64,000 bases of DNA from Planococcus citri (taxonomy: Eukaryota; Arthropoda; Insecta; Hemiptera; Pseudococcidae). Positions 1 through 11,600 of this stretch are shown one piece after another. Every line of letters begins with the position of its first letter. The first letter of the stretch is position 1. The notes beneath the pieces are model-generated. The model saw nothing but the letters and a program-made list of their open reading frames with translations, did no database searches and was not told where the DNA came from. The position numbers were made by a program, and so were the translations under genes. The stretch spans positions 70,643,469 to 70,707,468 of the forward strand of contig NC_088677.1 of the NCBI RefSeq assembly GCF_950023065.1. Direction: 5' to 3'.

Positions 1-875
1 TCAGTATTTCAATAAGTTTTTACACAAACGGAACTATGTAATATCATTGAACAAGTAGTGCCATAATATTTACTACGTTCAATTACCAACATCTGTAGTA
101 GTATCCAAATTTGTTTTGAATAATGTTTTAACCTTTGATTTTGTTTTATCAAATGTAACCATTCAACACTTAAAACAAACATTTATTATCAAAATATTTG
201 TCATTTTAAAAAGTTATCAAAATTATGCTAGTTAATGTCATTGACTGAGGATTGATCCAACACTATTCAATAAAATTATATGAAATTTTAAAATACACTT
301 GAAATTATTCCTAACAAGTTGAATACCTTACGTTTATGCTAATTTTGTAATGTTGGTAAAATTGATGATTACGAAATTATCAAAAAATCGGAAAAATCAA
401 CTTGACAGGAATAATTTCAAGTGTAACGTTATAAAATTACAATGAATTTCATTGATTAGGAAAAATGATTTTAAATAACTGTTATCGTCAGTCATCTATG
501 TATTTTCCATGAAATTTTGCAATTTTTTTTAAATTTCATTAGTTTTCTTAATTTCTAGATTTCGATGGTCAAAACATTTGTCATTTTAAAAATGTTTTGA
601 ATAGTTGTTGCTTCATGTCTTTCATAGTCTATGAGGCTCTTTCCATTAGTTGCTCGACTTTTTCAGAATACAGCCATCCGATGACTTCGTCGCACTTCTC
701 TAACATCAACTCTCTATCGGATTTCTCCATTCTAACTGTATCTTCATTTTGCAATCTACTTACCTACTTCAAAAGTTTAACATTTTCTTCTCAAATATGT
801 ATGATTAGGCAGAGGATTTTATCTCCTTTGGTATTCCAGGAGATTTCAAATTTCGTCTTTTTATTCTTTTGAGTA

Positions 876-906
<31 letters not shown>

Positions 907-3900
907 CAATATTGCGGCTTCAACAAAATAATATTTAAAATAAATTTTGTTTTTGTGATTTCTTATTTCACATCAATAGAAACTATATCTAATAAAACTG
1001 TCAAAAGGAAAGTAAGACAGTCTTTGGTTTTGTAGATCTGTTTATTTGGTTGGATGTATATATAGTGGGACTGAAGAGTGGATGCCATCACATTGTTATT
1101 ATACATCTTCAAACTTTGATCCCCAAGGGGCGTACCTCTAGTTCTTTCAAAACCCGGCTCGTTGAAATATGGATCGGGGACAAGGATACGTGATTGTATC
1201 GGGATAAGTGATTGTATTACCCCTACGAAATTGAACTATTCACGAAGCTACATTGTATCTCTTGTTGCTTCACATAATGCATACTTAATATTCTGCCAAC
1301 ATTGTACTTAGAGCAACATTAAGTTGACGACGTGATGACCAAGTAATTAAATGAGTACCAAAACTTTTGATCGAAATTCCATTATAGTAGAGTGAGCTTT
1401 GAGATCATTCGTTGCAAAACTTTCATCAGTGTAACAAATTAACGGATATTTTAAATTTGCATTTTTATGGTAAATCAATTAAACTCTACCACATATTTTT
1501 GAAAGAAAAAAAATCTCGTCTCATGTAATCGAAAACATTCGTTTCATAATCTAAATGTTATTGTTGACTATCAGTTTGCGTAGGTACTTCGATGACAATC
1601 TAAGGAAAACCGCTCAAAACAGTGGAATTTTTTTTTTTTTTTGTTTGATTGTGCCATCTAAAATCCAGTATATTGTGCTCGTAAACGGTTTCAGTGCCTC
1701 TGTTTTCGTTTTCGTTTTAATTTCCTCTCCTTCTAGCAAGATAAAAATACTTATGACGCGATTATAAATTTTTAGAAAGACAGTGAAATTTACTTGAATT
1801 ATTGTGAAAATTCACTCCAAGCTGGGAAAATCTAGATTCGCGTCAAATCAAAATAAGGTGAAAATCGCCAAAACGTTTGCTCCTTTTCCCTGTTCTGAAG
1901 TTTTAAAATTCAACTACGATCGATAAATCAAAAACATTAAATCCTTGAAAACTAAATGAAATATTGTCAGAAAATAAATAAATGTAATAGGTATTGAGAG
2001 GATGGCGCTTCAATGACGCGATGCATTCGCGTATATTTAAGTAATTAATATTAGTAATTATATTTATCGTAGTTTGTTAGATTTATGTTCGGTTGGTATA
2101 AGGTTGTCGTCTGTTTAATATACATTATAACGAGCTCATAGAGCAGTACCCCGTAGCTTTCCAAAATCCTCGTCAACCGTTAACGAATAATCTATGGTTC
2201 ATGGTCATCTTGGAAATCCGTTGCCGAAATTCGAAAATCCATTGCTGCTGGAAATCTATCGATCCATCATCAAGTCAAAACAGAGCCAAAAAATTCAAAC
2301 TGGGGTGAACATTCTGTCGTATTCGTGGGATCAATTATCAGAGAAAACCATCACCTGAAGCAGCCAAAAAATTCATCTTCTCTCTTCGTCCAATTGGTTA
2401 TTCGTGGGATCCGAAATTTGTCACCTGAAGCAGCCAAAATTTTTCGTTCCTCATCCATTGCCGGAAAATCCTCAAAACTCCCGGTTCCAGCCGTTTGGAA
2501 AAATCTTATTCGTCATTGCTGAGTTGGTTATTTGTGGGAACTGATAATTCTTCAAAAATTCATCATGCCGAGGGTAATGTAACCTTTAAAAATATGTATC
2601 GCTTGTGTTCTTCCAATTCTTATTTTTTGTAAATGGTCCCCTATCTCGTCTCTGTAAAACTTTTGCACCTACGTGAAAAATATTTGAAAAGGTCGAAATT
2701 CGTTCTAAATACTGCTCATAGCATCCTGGAAATTTTATTTCGTTTTCATGTTTTACGAAAAATATAGTGAAACTCACCTGAATTTATATGAAAAATTACC
2801 CCAATACGGGAAAATCTAAAATTACGTCAAAATTTCAAGGGAAAACATTTTTCCCCACATATTAATCTCAAAAATTAGTCGCAAATGGTTGAGAATTTCC
2901 ATATAAAGTGACATAAATTGGATTCGTGCATTTTTTTTCTCTCTTTTCTAATTTTTACAAAAATCCTTGGAAAATAATAAGAGCTGGAGAAACGCTCACA
3001 AGTTTCTCCAGAGCTGGAGTAGAGCACACACTATTCATTAGATTAATTAAATAAATTAAATTTAATATAGGTAATTTAATTTAATTATTTATTAATAAAT
3101 TAATTAATATTCATTTAAATGAAAATAAAAAGCAAGAAAATAAAAAGCAAAAGGGAATGAAAAACGCGACAATAACAATGATGAATTACCGATATCTTCA
3201 CCGCTTTGTCAAGTTTCACGTATAGTGCTCGCTGCTCGTGGCTCGGCTCGTCTTCATAGCCTATCCTGCTCCTCGTACAGATACCTACGAGTAATACAAC
3301 CTAATTCGTATCGTCGTCGTCGCATACAACCACTTAAATATGCAAAACTCGGCGCGACGAGGCGACGCTAAATTCATAAATTAATTGTTTCTTCGGGAAA
3401 AACGTCAGCGTGCTAATTCGGCGTTAACATCTCGTGGCGGCGCCACCATCGACATGCTGAAAGGGGGACTTTTTGCAGAGAATCACATTCATTCGCATCT
3501 CGACAAGTCGTGTGTGCGCGTGTGTAAGCGTGCGTGAGTATGGAAATGTCCCCCTTTCAGCATGATAACATGTGTTTCATGCATTTCACCGCCAGAGTGC
3601 AACACATGTTCGTTGACTCCGAATTCGCTCAAAAACCTCCAACTTTTTCCTCGCACTCCTCCCGCTCTTCCCTACTCCACTCTCGTTCAATCTCGCGCGT
3701 GCTTTTCTCTAATTTTCTACACACATGCAAACATTGTCAAGTCGGGGATCGCCTCACCCTCGCCCCCTTTCTTCATCATCTTGTACTCGTACAATAATAT
3801 CGTCCTCGTTCTCGTGCCTCTGCCTCTGCCTCTGCCTACCTATCAACCAGATTAGATACCTACTACATCGTATAAAATATGTACGATGATGTAATTATAC

Positions 3901-4433
3901 TTACTGTACGGTCGATACGTTACACTATACAATATACTCGTACGGTGGTTGTTGGAGACTTTGCTTTGTCAACCTGAGTACTGAGTAGGTAGGTATGTGC
4001 AATGCAGACGTTGCAAAAATAGGTAGGCTTCTTCTTCTCGCCTTTGAAACTTCTACTACCTTGGCAATTTTTTTTTTCATCCTACAACGCACTCCTATTG
4101 TCGAAAGAAAACCAACAAAACGCAGCAGCTTCGAGTTCGATCTTCTTTTTCGGCTCGTTGTGGCTGAATTTTAATCTCATTAACTCGTCGTCATAATGAA
4201 GAAAACTTCTTCTCTCTATAAGGCTTGATATGGTTTCCATTCTGTAATATATTATGCCTGCCTGCCTGTGCTGTGCTGTGCTGGATCAGGCAAGGCACAT
4301 TACTAACGCCTACGACACACACACTCGCACACAGACGAGAAACAGATAAAGGATTTAATTAAAATATTCGTTAATCATTAATTATAAGTTATGGAAACTT
4401 TTTGCTGTACTTGAAAGGATAAGGTTAACGCGG
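1..4433. other. AT-rich intergenic DNA, no supported gene
   Basis: I see no convincing coding sequence here. Open frames at 597-872, 1555-1767, 2325-2522, 2586-2777 and 3534-3855 are low-complexity, lack splice partners and resemble no family I know. An (ATT)n microsatellite lies at 879-906. Segments near 1780-1890 and 2766-2860 share wording (CTGAATT, GGGAAAATCTA, CGTCAAA), suggesting two diverged copies of a small repeat. From about 3180 the base composition rises in GC and CpG, but without a readable frame. Confidence 0.6.
879..906. repeat. (ATT)n microsatellite
   Basis: Perfect trinucleotide run of about nine ATT units, read directly from the sequence. No functional meaning is inferred. 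Confidence 0.9.
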
Positions 4434-4533
4434 CGCTTAATATTCTAATTTAGGTTTCGTTGTGTATTATGGTATAGTTTAACTTGCCGGATTTACAAGC
4501 TCGATAGAGTCTGCTGTTGCGGTAACCCATAAG

Positions 4534-5395
4534 ATGCGAACAATTCAGGCGAGATCCCCCTGGGCGCAGTGCTTTACTACGCCAGAGTCGCACGATCTTC
4601 AATTTTCGATACCGGGACCAGCCCGAATTCCCGCGCGATAGATACCGGAATCAAATCATAAACGGGCGTGAATATGAAAACCAACGCGACGTCCGTGTCC
4701 AGACCACAGTTTTCGATGTAATCTGGGCAAACTTCCCGATCAATAGGTTTAATATTGAAAATATAATCGAGCGGGAAGGTCTAACGGCAGATTGGCCAAT
4801 CGAACCACGAATCTACACGGAGAGCTACGAAATCTTTATGGACTCTGGTGTAGTGCACTTTGCGTACTACCCTGGCGACCAAATCGTCGCTTTTTGCTCC
4901 GAGCGTGGGTGATGGCGTCGTCTATGGTATCGTACGCGATTTCGCCCTTCAGATCGAAGGCCTAAAAGATGAGTTAGATGAGTTATGCTGGATCTTGAGA
5001 TATGGTGTTCGAATGAGAGAGCTGCAAGTAAACTTGGACACAATAGCTGATCACGAATTCCCGACGCGCATCATCCTTTCATGTGGCAATATGGATTTGC
5101 AGGAGAAAGGTGATGCTGCGACACGCGAGCTGTTAAAAACGTTTCTCAAATACCTCCAGCGCTGAGGAGTTACGATCATCCACGCCATGCCCATCATCAC
5201 GTGGGAAGGCTGCAGCGCGGACAGGACGGCGTTTGCAGCATACTGGGAAAATCACGCTCCCGAATTATTTAACGGAATATTCACAGTCCAGCGAAGCGCG
5301 AACAGAGCCATCCAACGCTGTCCACCTCAGCACATCAACGGCAGAGGAATTCCCTTTATGAGGGAAGAACAGCATTTGGAAATTGCCTTAACGTG
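4534..5395 (+). pseudogene. Broken GC-rich coding unit, left part, split by the Polinton insertion
   Basis: A stretch clearly richer in GC than its surroundings reads as protein but in shifting frames. The first frame runs from ATG 4534 to TAG 4639. The second runs from about 4610 to TGA 4910. The third runs from about 4905 to the insertion point, with one in-frame TGA at 5163-5165. At least two frameshifts and one stop mark it as a pseudogene. The frame does not end at 5395: beyond the mobile element it resumes at 16408 with the same composition. I do not recognise the family; the acidic/basic, Arg-rich continuation would fit a retroelement gag or an endogenised virus equally well, and neither is shown. 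It is the target into which the 11-kb element jumped. Confidence 0.55.
5390..5395. repeat. Left target site duplication AACGTG
   Basis: Six bases AACGTG lie immediately before the terminal AG of the left inverted repeat. The identical six bases follow the CT end of the right repeat at 16408-16413. A 6-bp duplication is the size made by Polinton/Maverick integration. Confidence 0.9.
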
Positions 5396-5602
5396 AGTAG
5401 TAAAGGCGTGAACTCGCACCCAGCTTTTTTGGTACCTCTGCACCCAGTACCTATAAACCCAGTACCTATGCGCTCGACGCGTTCGTTTTCTACACTATGT
5501 GTGTATGTACTCGGAGCCTTAAAAATCAGTACGTTTGGCTTATGCACGAATTTTTTTGGGTAGGTACGTATGTGTATATAGATAGGTAGGTACCTATACT
5601 TT
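5396..5602 (+). repeat. Left terminal inverted repeat (about 207 bp)
   Basis: It pairs with the reverse complement of 15998-16407. The outer 60 bases and the inner 130 bases match closely, with scattered substitutions. Relative to the right copy, about 190 bp are absent at the junction near 5462-5470. The flanks of the missing block in the right copy are near-identical 8-mers (AACCCAGT and AACCCAAT), so a short-homology deletion in this arm is the simplest explanation. Confidence 0.85.
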
Positions 5603-6777
5603 TTTTCCCCTCGGACGTGGGTAGGAACAACACAGTGAGTTTCAATTTTGCTTTGGGAAGTAAAATTGAAACTTTTGCATAACCTTAACCTATAAAGGGT
5701 GGAGGGTACTGGAACCCAAGTGAAAGGACCCGTAACCCGCCCCCCCTTCCCTCTTGTAATTATTATTAGGTAAAGTGCGTAATTTTTTACATACAGTTGG
5801 GTATATTTCTTCGAGTACCTACCTACTTACCTATATGGGTCTATTTGCTCAAGTACAAACTGTACATTTTCTTTCATTCACGAATAATGTTTTATTATAT
5901 TTTTTTTTAAAATATGCAATCACGTATGTGCTCGTAATTATACGTATATACCTACAGTTGGGTACCTATACAGATTTAATAAGTATCTTCATATTTTTTT
6001 TCCGAGATTTGGTTTAAGGACCAAAAGATAGTTTAACAGAAGCGAGTGTAACTACCATTATCCGTACCCTTCACCCCCCCCCCCTCCCTATTTGTGAGAA
6101 ATATGAGAAATCACACGAAAATCTACTCTTACCTACAAATATAATACATTTGAGAGGAATAATTAGTAGAAAAAGAAGTATCCACTGACCACACACACAT
6201 TTACATTAGGTACATTAAGGAATGTATACTAGGTAAGCCAGTAGAAAATGAGTACCTATTATAATATGTATGAAATGATCAACCATTAGCAAGATTAGTA
6301 GCAAAAATGAAACAAAATGGAATCATCTAGAAAATTGTCAATTGACAAATAATGTGAAAAAATTAACAAACCATTATATGTACATAGGTACTTATCTAGA
6401 TCTTCTTTTTCAAAATGACCATATAGCTCAACTGTAGAATGTAGGTAGGTATGGTGAAGTGTCCTTTTTGCTTCTTTTTTTTGCAGGTAATGGAATTTTG
6501 CATGAGAAATACCAAGAGATAATTACTGTAATGAGCTAATGGCTACCAATAATACTTAAATCGTATTCATTATCAATATATTCGAATTTGTGAGAAAGAG
6601 AACTCCAATTAGCTGTGAAATGTTCCTTTTTCTGGAATATTCTTTCTTTTCTTAAAGAGACAGCTAAATAGAATGATCTTTTAAGGATAATAGCCTAGAT
6701 CTTTCAACTGACCACCAAGAATGTTGGAAAAGGTTTCTATAATTAAGTTTCTACAGAAGAATCACAGGATCACAGGG
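5603..6777. other. Non-coding interior of the element, left side
   Basis: AT-rich sequence with C-runs (5738-5747, 6073-6083) and many GTACCTA repeats. The open frame at 5775-6017 is low-complexity and hydrophobic by base composition only. No integrase, ATPase, protease or capsid motif was found on either strand. Confidence 0.6.
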
Positions 6778-6816
6778 TATAAAATAAACCAGAGATTGAT
6801 TTTAAAAATCAGTTGT
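6778..6816 (+). promoter_or_regulatory. Candidate core promoter: TATA box plus TCAGTT initiator
   Basis: TATAAAA lies at 6778-6784 and an arthropod-type initiator TCAGTT at 6809-6814, with A+1 at 6811. The spacing of 33 bases suits TBP-directed initiation. It would give a 5' leader of about 268 nt before ATG 7079. This is motif and spacing evidence only. Confidence 0.5.
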
Positions 6817-7078
6817 TTTCTCAAGTTTGTAAGAGTCTAGAGCTCTTGAGTGTCCAAGTATATATGTTCTTACTGTGTTATTTTCTTGTGGACCTATTTT
6901 TCGCGAATTGTTTTGCAATTTCATCAGTGTTTATTAGTGTGTTATTTTTTTTGAGAACCTATTTTTCGCGAATTGTTTTCATATTTTTTTTTCAAAATTT
7001 TATATTTTTTTTTGCAAACTATATTTTATTCATTTTTTTTGACATTTCGTTTGTTTTTTCAAATAATTTTTAAAAAAA

Positions 7079-8604
7079 ATGAGTCAGTTCAAGTTGGACT
7101 TACCACCAGAAGAAATTGAGGAATTATTTGAGCCATGGGATTATAACCCTCAACAGCAACAACCCCAACCTCAATCACAACCTCAACCACAACCTCAACC
7201 ACAACCTCAACCATCTACCAGTAGAGCTGTGGTATCAAATTCAAACTCATCACAGCAACCATCTACAAGTGGAGTCACAATACCAAATACAACTGGTGAG
7301 AATCTTGAAATATTTTACAATGGTTCTTTTTTTATAATGTATGTGTGTGCAATTGGTTAAAAAATTTTTTTGAATACCCTCCCCCCCCCTCTCTGCTCTA
7401 TTAGTGTACAGAAAAAAAGACAATTTTTGGGATTTATCACCTGAAGTTATTTTCAAAATTTTGGATCATGTTCCATGTGCTGCTCTTTTTCTTTTGGCTC
7501 AGTCAAGTGATGAAATGTGTGATTTAGTTGTAGAAAAATTTCGTCCACAGTGGCAATGCTCTGACCAAAATGAATCCGAAATAAACAAATATCTGGCTCA
7601 ACAGTTTCGGCATTATTTATTAACCCATCTTAAATTTGATAAATTACACATTCGTTGGATAGATTTAGTAAGAGGTCATCTTGTTGTAAGGCCTGACCAG
7701 CCTAGGTATTCGGAAAAAGAGATGCGTAGGGCAATTTCTTCTTACAATTTCATTACCAAAAAAGATTTCTGGGAACATTTTGATAAAGATACTCACTTAT
7801 TCTCATGGCGTTTAATTAATAAAAATAAGAAACTCAAGACTTCCAAAAATTATTTTTTTCAATCAAGTACTAAATTAAGTAAAAAAAAACTACCAATTCA
7901 TTTTTTTTTCAATTGAAAATTTCATCAAATTTCTATTTATTTTTCAAATTTAAAATTTCATAAAATTTCATTTTCTTTTAAATTCAAAATTATTTTTCAT
8001 AATAAAAAAAAAAGGGGGGGGTGAGGAGAGAAGTAAGTACCTAGATACTTTCAAAATTGAAATTTGAAAACAAAAAAAATGTAAAGGTAATAATTTTTAG
8101 TACCTAATCTTTTTTTTCTTTTTTTCTTTGATTTGTTCAGGAGTTCCAAACTACAAAGTTAAGAAAATCTCGGATCATGAAATTAAAAATGAATTAGGGT
8201 TGAAATTAGATACAGAAATATTTATTTTCGAATTCACAGAGTTCAATCTGAATAAAATTAAAGAAATCATTCACGATATCCACAAAAAATTTTTTCCTCT
8301 TACTTTATGTACAGAACAATTTTCAATTTTTATTCGAAACATGTTTAACATGTCATGGTATCACTCTGGCAATCGTCTTAGGTTCATACCAGGTGATGAC
8401 TTCAACGCTGAGTATCTATGGTGCAGATTTGAAACATTACATAAATTGTACTACTATGATGAGCCTGATTTGCCTGCCTTCATGTGTCCACCTTTCTCGA
8501 TTTTAATTATAAAAGTCAATGTACCAGATGAAAGTGACATTATGTTCACAGATAATTTGAATTTACTAGATTTGGTTGTTAAATTTAGCAGCCATAAAGT
8601 TTGA
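7079..8604 (+). CDS. F-box-like protein, short product of the same transcription unit, 384 aa
   Basis: Proposed exons 7079-7295, 7405-7878 (donor GTAAAA; an alternative donor at 7867 keeps the same phase) and 8141-8604 (stop TGA). The Q/P-rich first exon is shared with the polymerase. Residues about 82-122 fit an F-box: LSPEVIFKIL, a Pro-containing turn, then Leu/Ala-rich helices ending near a Trp. F-boxes bind Skp1 and recruit substrates to SCF ubiquitin ligases. The C-terminal exon (about 154 aa) matches no family I recognise and would be the substrate-binding part. An AATAAA lies 110 bases after the stop, supporting a terminal exon. No donor near the end of exon 3 fits the phase needed to read on into the polymerase. 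F-box assignment is by pattern; the exon chain is inference. Confidence 0.68.
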
Positions 8605-11600
8605 TTTATTTTAAAGTAAGGGGGGGGGTTAGTGGTATGTATTGTAATTTTATTTAGTAATTCCAAATTGAAAAAAAATATATTTTTAAAAAAAATTAAA
8701 AAAAAAGAGGAGCAATAAAGAACAGGGATAGCTTACAAAAAAAATGATTAAAAAAAATTTTTAATTTACTTTTTTTTTGTTTTTCTTTCTCTGTTCAAAT
8801 AGGATCTTCTACATCTGCTGAAAATTTATTTGACATACTCGGATCATATCAACGTCAAATGAATAAATTTAATGCGACAGCTACAACTACAACAATAAAA
8901 TTAAAAGATAGGGTTGGGTACAGTCCCCAACAATTTATTAAAATGGCTATGGATTCTATTCTTGATATTTTGGTTAAAAAAGACAGCAAACATTCAGATA
9001 AAATAGGAATCACAATAACTAATCAAAATGGTGATAGGCCAGTTTATATTTCATTCAGACCTTCTGATCAAATTTCAACAGAAGTAGTTCTAAACCAGTT
9101 TGAAAAAGTTCTTCAAAGCAACTCTATTTTTATGACAGATGAACCACTGAAAATCAACGTCACAAAAATTGAAATGCCTATTGGTAGAGGAAAAGGGGGT
9201 AAATATTTACTACTACCGTTTGACGAATTTTGCGAGAAGAAGAATAGAAGCATACTCACAATTGTGAACCCAAATGATTCACTCTGCCTGCCTCGAGCTA
9301 TAGCCTTGAGCATAGCACACCTTCATCGAAGTACAAATAAGAAGTATTATGTTTCACTGAGAAGAAAAGATCGCGACTACTTAAAGGCTGCTGCGGAGAA
9401 ACTGTGCAGTGAAGCTGGGATTACAATTGATGAGCATGGGGCAGGCATTGATATTGTTCAAAAATTCCAAGATCACCTGCAGGATTATAAGATAACTGTA
9501 TTTGACGGAGCAGATCGCAGGGGGCGAATAATATCTTTTGAAGGGAATCAGGGTAGTGAAAAATATATTGATTTGCTATATGGAAATAATCATTTCAACG
9601 TGATCACAAGGCTACCAGGAGCCTTCAACTGGAGGTTTTATTGTCGCGTATGCAAAAGGGGATTTGACCATATAGATCGGCATCCCTGCAAAAACATTGA
9701 AAAATGCAAAAAATGCTTAACACACCCACCTTGTGACAAATCAGTCGAGGAAATTTTGTGTGGGAGATGTGGGCGATCTTTTTATGGCAACGAATGTTAT
9801 GGAAATCATGAAGTACCTCATCCTTTTTTTGAAAAATCTAAAAGTGTTTGCGATGAAATGAAATTTTGTGAAATTTGTGATAAAGAATACTGTACAACAT
9901 CAATAAACAACAGAAAGCATAAATGTTATCATTATATCTGCAACAACTGTAATCAATATGTGCCTTATGGTCATATGTGCTACATTCAACGATTGAAGAA
10001 GAAGAAAGGAAACTCTAAAAATAAAGAAAACATCATTTTTGTATTTTTCGATTTTGAATGTAGGGTGGAAGATACACCTATTATTGATGGAAAAAGTTAC
10101 CAACATGTACCAAATTATTGCATTATTCAAATGCAGTGTCTGAAATGCATCGATAAATACAATATAGAAGAAAACTGTACAAAATGTGGAAAAAGAGAAG
10201 TCATTATCAAAAATTTGGAAGGCGATGATCTTCTGCAGAAAATGTTCTCCATACTAGGTCATATAGCAGAAAAATTTAATCAAGTTTACGTGTTTGCCCA
10301 CAATGGGGGAGGGTACGATTTTCAGTTTGTTGCCGACTACATGATCCGAGTGGAAGGTTGGATCCCAAATATCATACTCAATGGCAGCAAAATTATTCAA
10401 ATGTCCAAGGACCGAGTAACATTCAAAGATACACTAAATTTTTTTCATAAAAAGCTGGCGGCACTGCCCAAGATGTTTGGTATACAAAACAAAACAAAAG
10501 GGTGAGTCTTAGCATCAATTTAAATACACATTTGATGTATCATATTATTATGCATTGCCTAATAATTAACACACTTATTCATTTTTTTTTTTTTTTTTTT
10601 AGGTATTTCCCACATATGTTCAATAAATCTGAAAATCAAGGATATGAAGGTCCTCTGCCAGATTCCAAATACTATGATCCAGACAGTATGTCAGACACAG
10701 ATAGAAAAGAATTTTTCAAGTGGTATAACAAGGAGCTCGAAAAGAATGAAAACTTCAACTTTCAAAGGGAAATGCTGAAATACTGCCGTTCAGATGTAGA
10801 AATTTTGCGAATTGCGTCTTTGACCTTCCGGAAATTATTTCTTAGTCAACTAGGTGTAGACCCCCTAACATCATCTGCCACCATTGCAGCAGCCTGCATG
10901 AATGGATACCGTACCAAGTACTTGCCAGAAAATACAATTCCTTTAATGACGTTCAAAACATACCGGATGCGAGACAACCAGTCAGATTTAGCTATAAGGT
11001 ACCTAAAGTATTTTGAAGACAAGTACAATGTCAAGTTGCAGTCCGCCTATAGAGGAGTTGAAAAAAGAATAGGACGGTATAGCGTGGATGGGTACTGTCC
11101 AAAATTCCCAGTTGATAAACTCGGTATAGATGATCCACCCGAAGTACGACCTTTAATTTTAGAAATACAAGGCTGTTTCTTCCACGGTTGCCCCACATGT
11201 TTCACTAATCGGACCACACCTATATATGCAGGATCTAAAAAATCTGATGGTAATTTCTTCTCTTTTTTTTCTATTAAAAATATAAGGTACCTACTTTCTA
11301 AACTATATCAATCTTTTAAAACACTTTTCTTTTTTCTTTTGCTTGGAATAGGTGCAATTACTATGGAGTCAAGATATCAGAACACACTGGCCAAAATGGA
11401 ATACTTGAAAAACTTAGAAAGTCATCCCATTATAATTGAAAAATGGGAATGTCAAATCATTCAAGAGGGTACTGAAGATGATCTACTACGAAGACATCTG
11501 ACAGATCCAAATCTCATCACACCAATATTAACAAACAGGGAGGCATTCTATGGTGGACGGACAGAAAGTTTTTGCAGGTAAAATATCATTTCACATTATA

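Noticed and set aside
597..872. 91-codon open frame near the left edge
   Set aside because: Low-complexity Ser/Phe-rich translation of T-rich DNA, no start context, splice partner or family resemblance.
3534..3855. Two overlapping frames of 87 and 97 codons
   Set aside because: Overlapping frames over C/T-rich repeats; neither has protein-like composition.
5775..7073. Hydrophobic frames 5775-6017 and 6813-7073 before the polymerase unit
   Set aside because: Phe-rich because of poly(T); the second overlaps the inferred 5' leader and ends just before the real start.
7116..7337. Overlapping frame in the Q/P repeat
   Set aside because: Shadow of the CAACCTCAACCA repeat of the true first exon in another frame.
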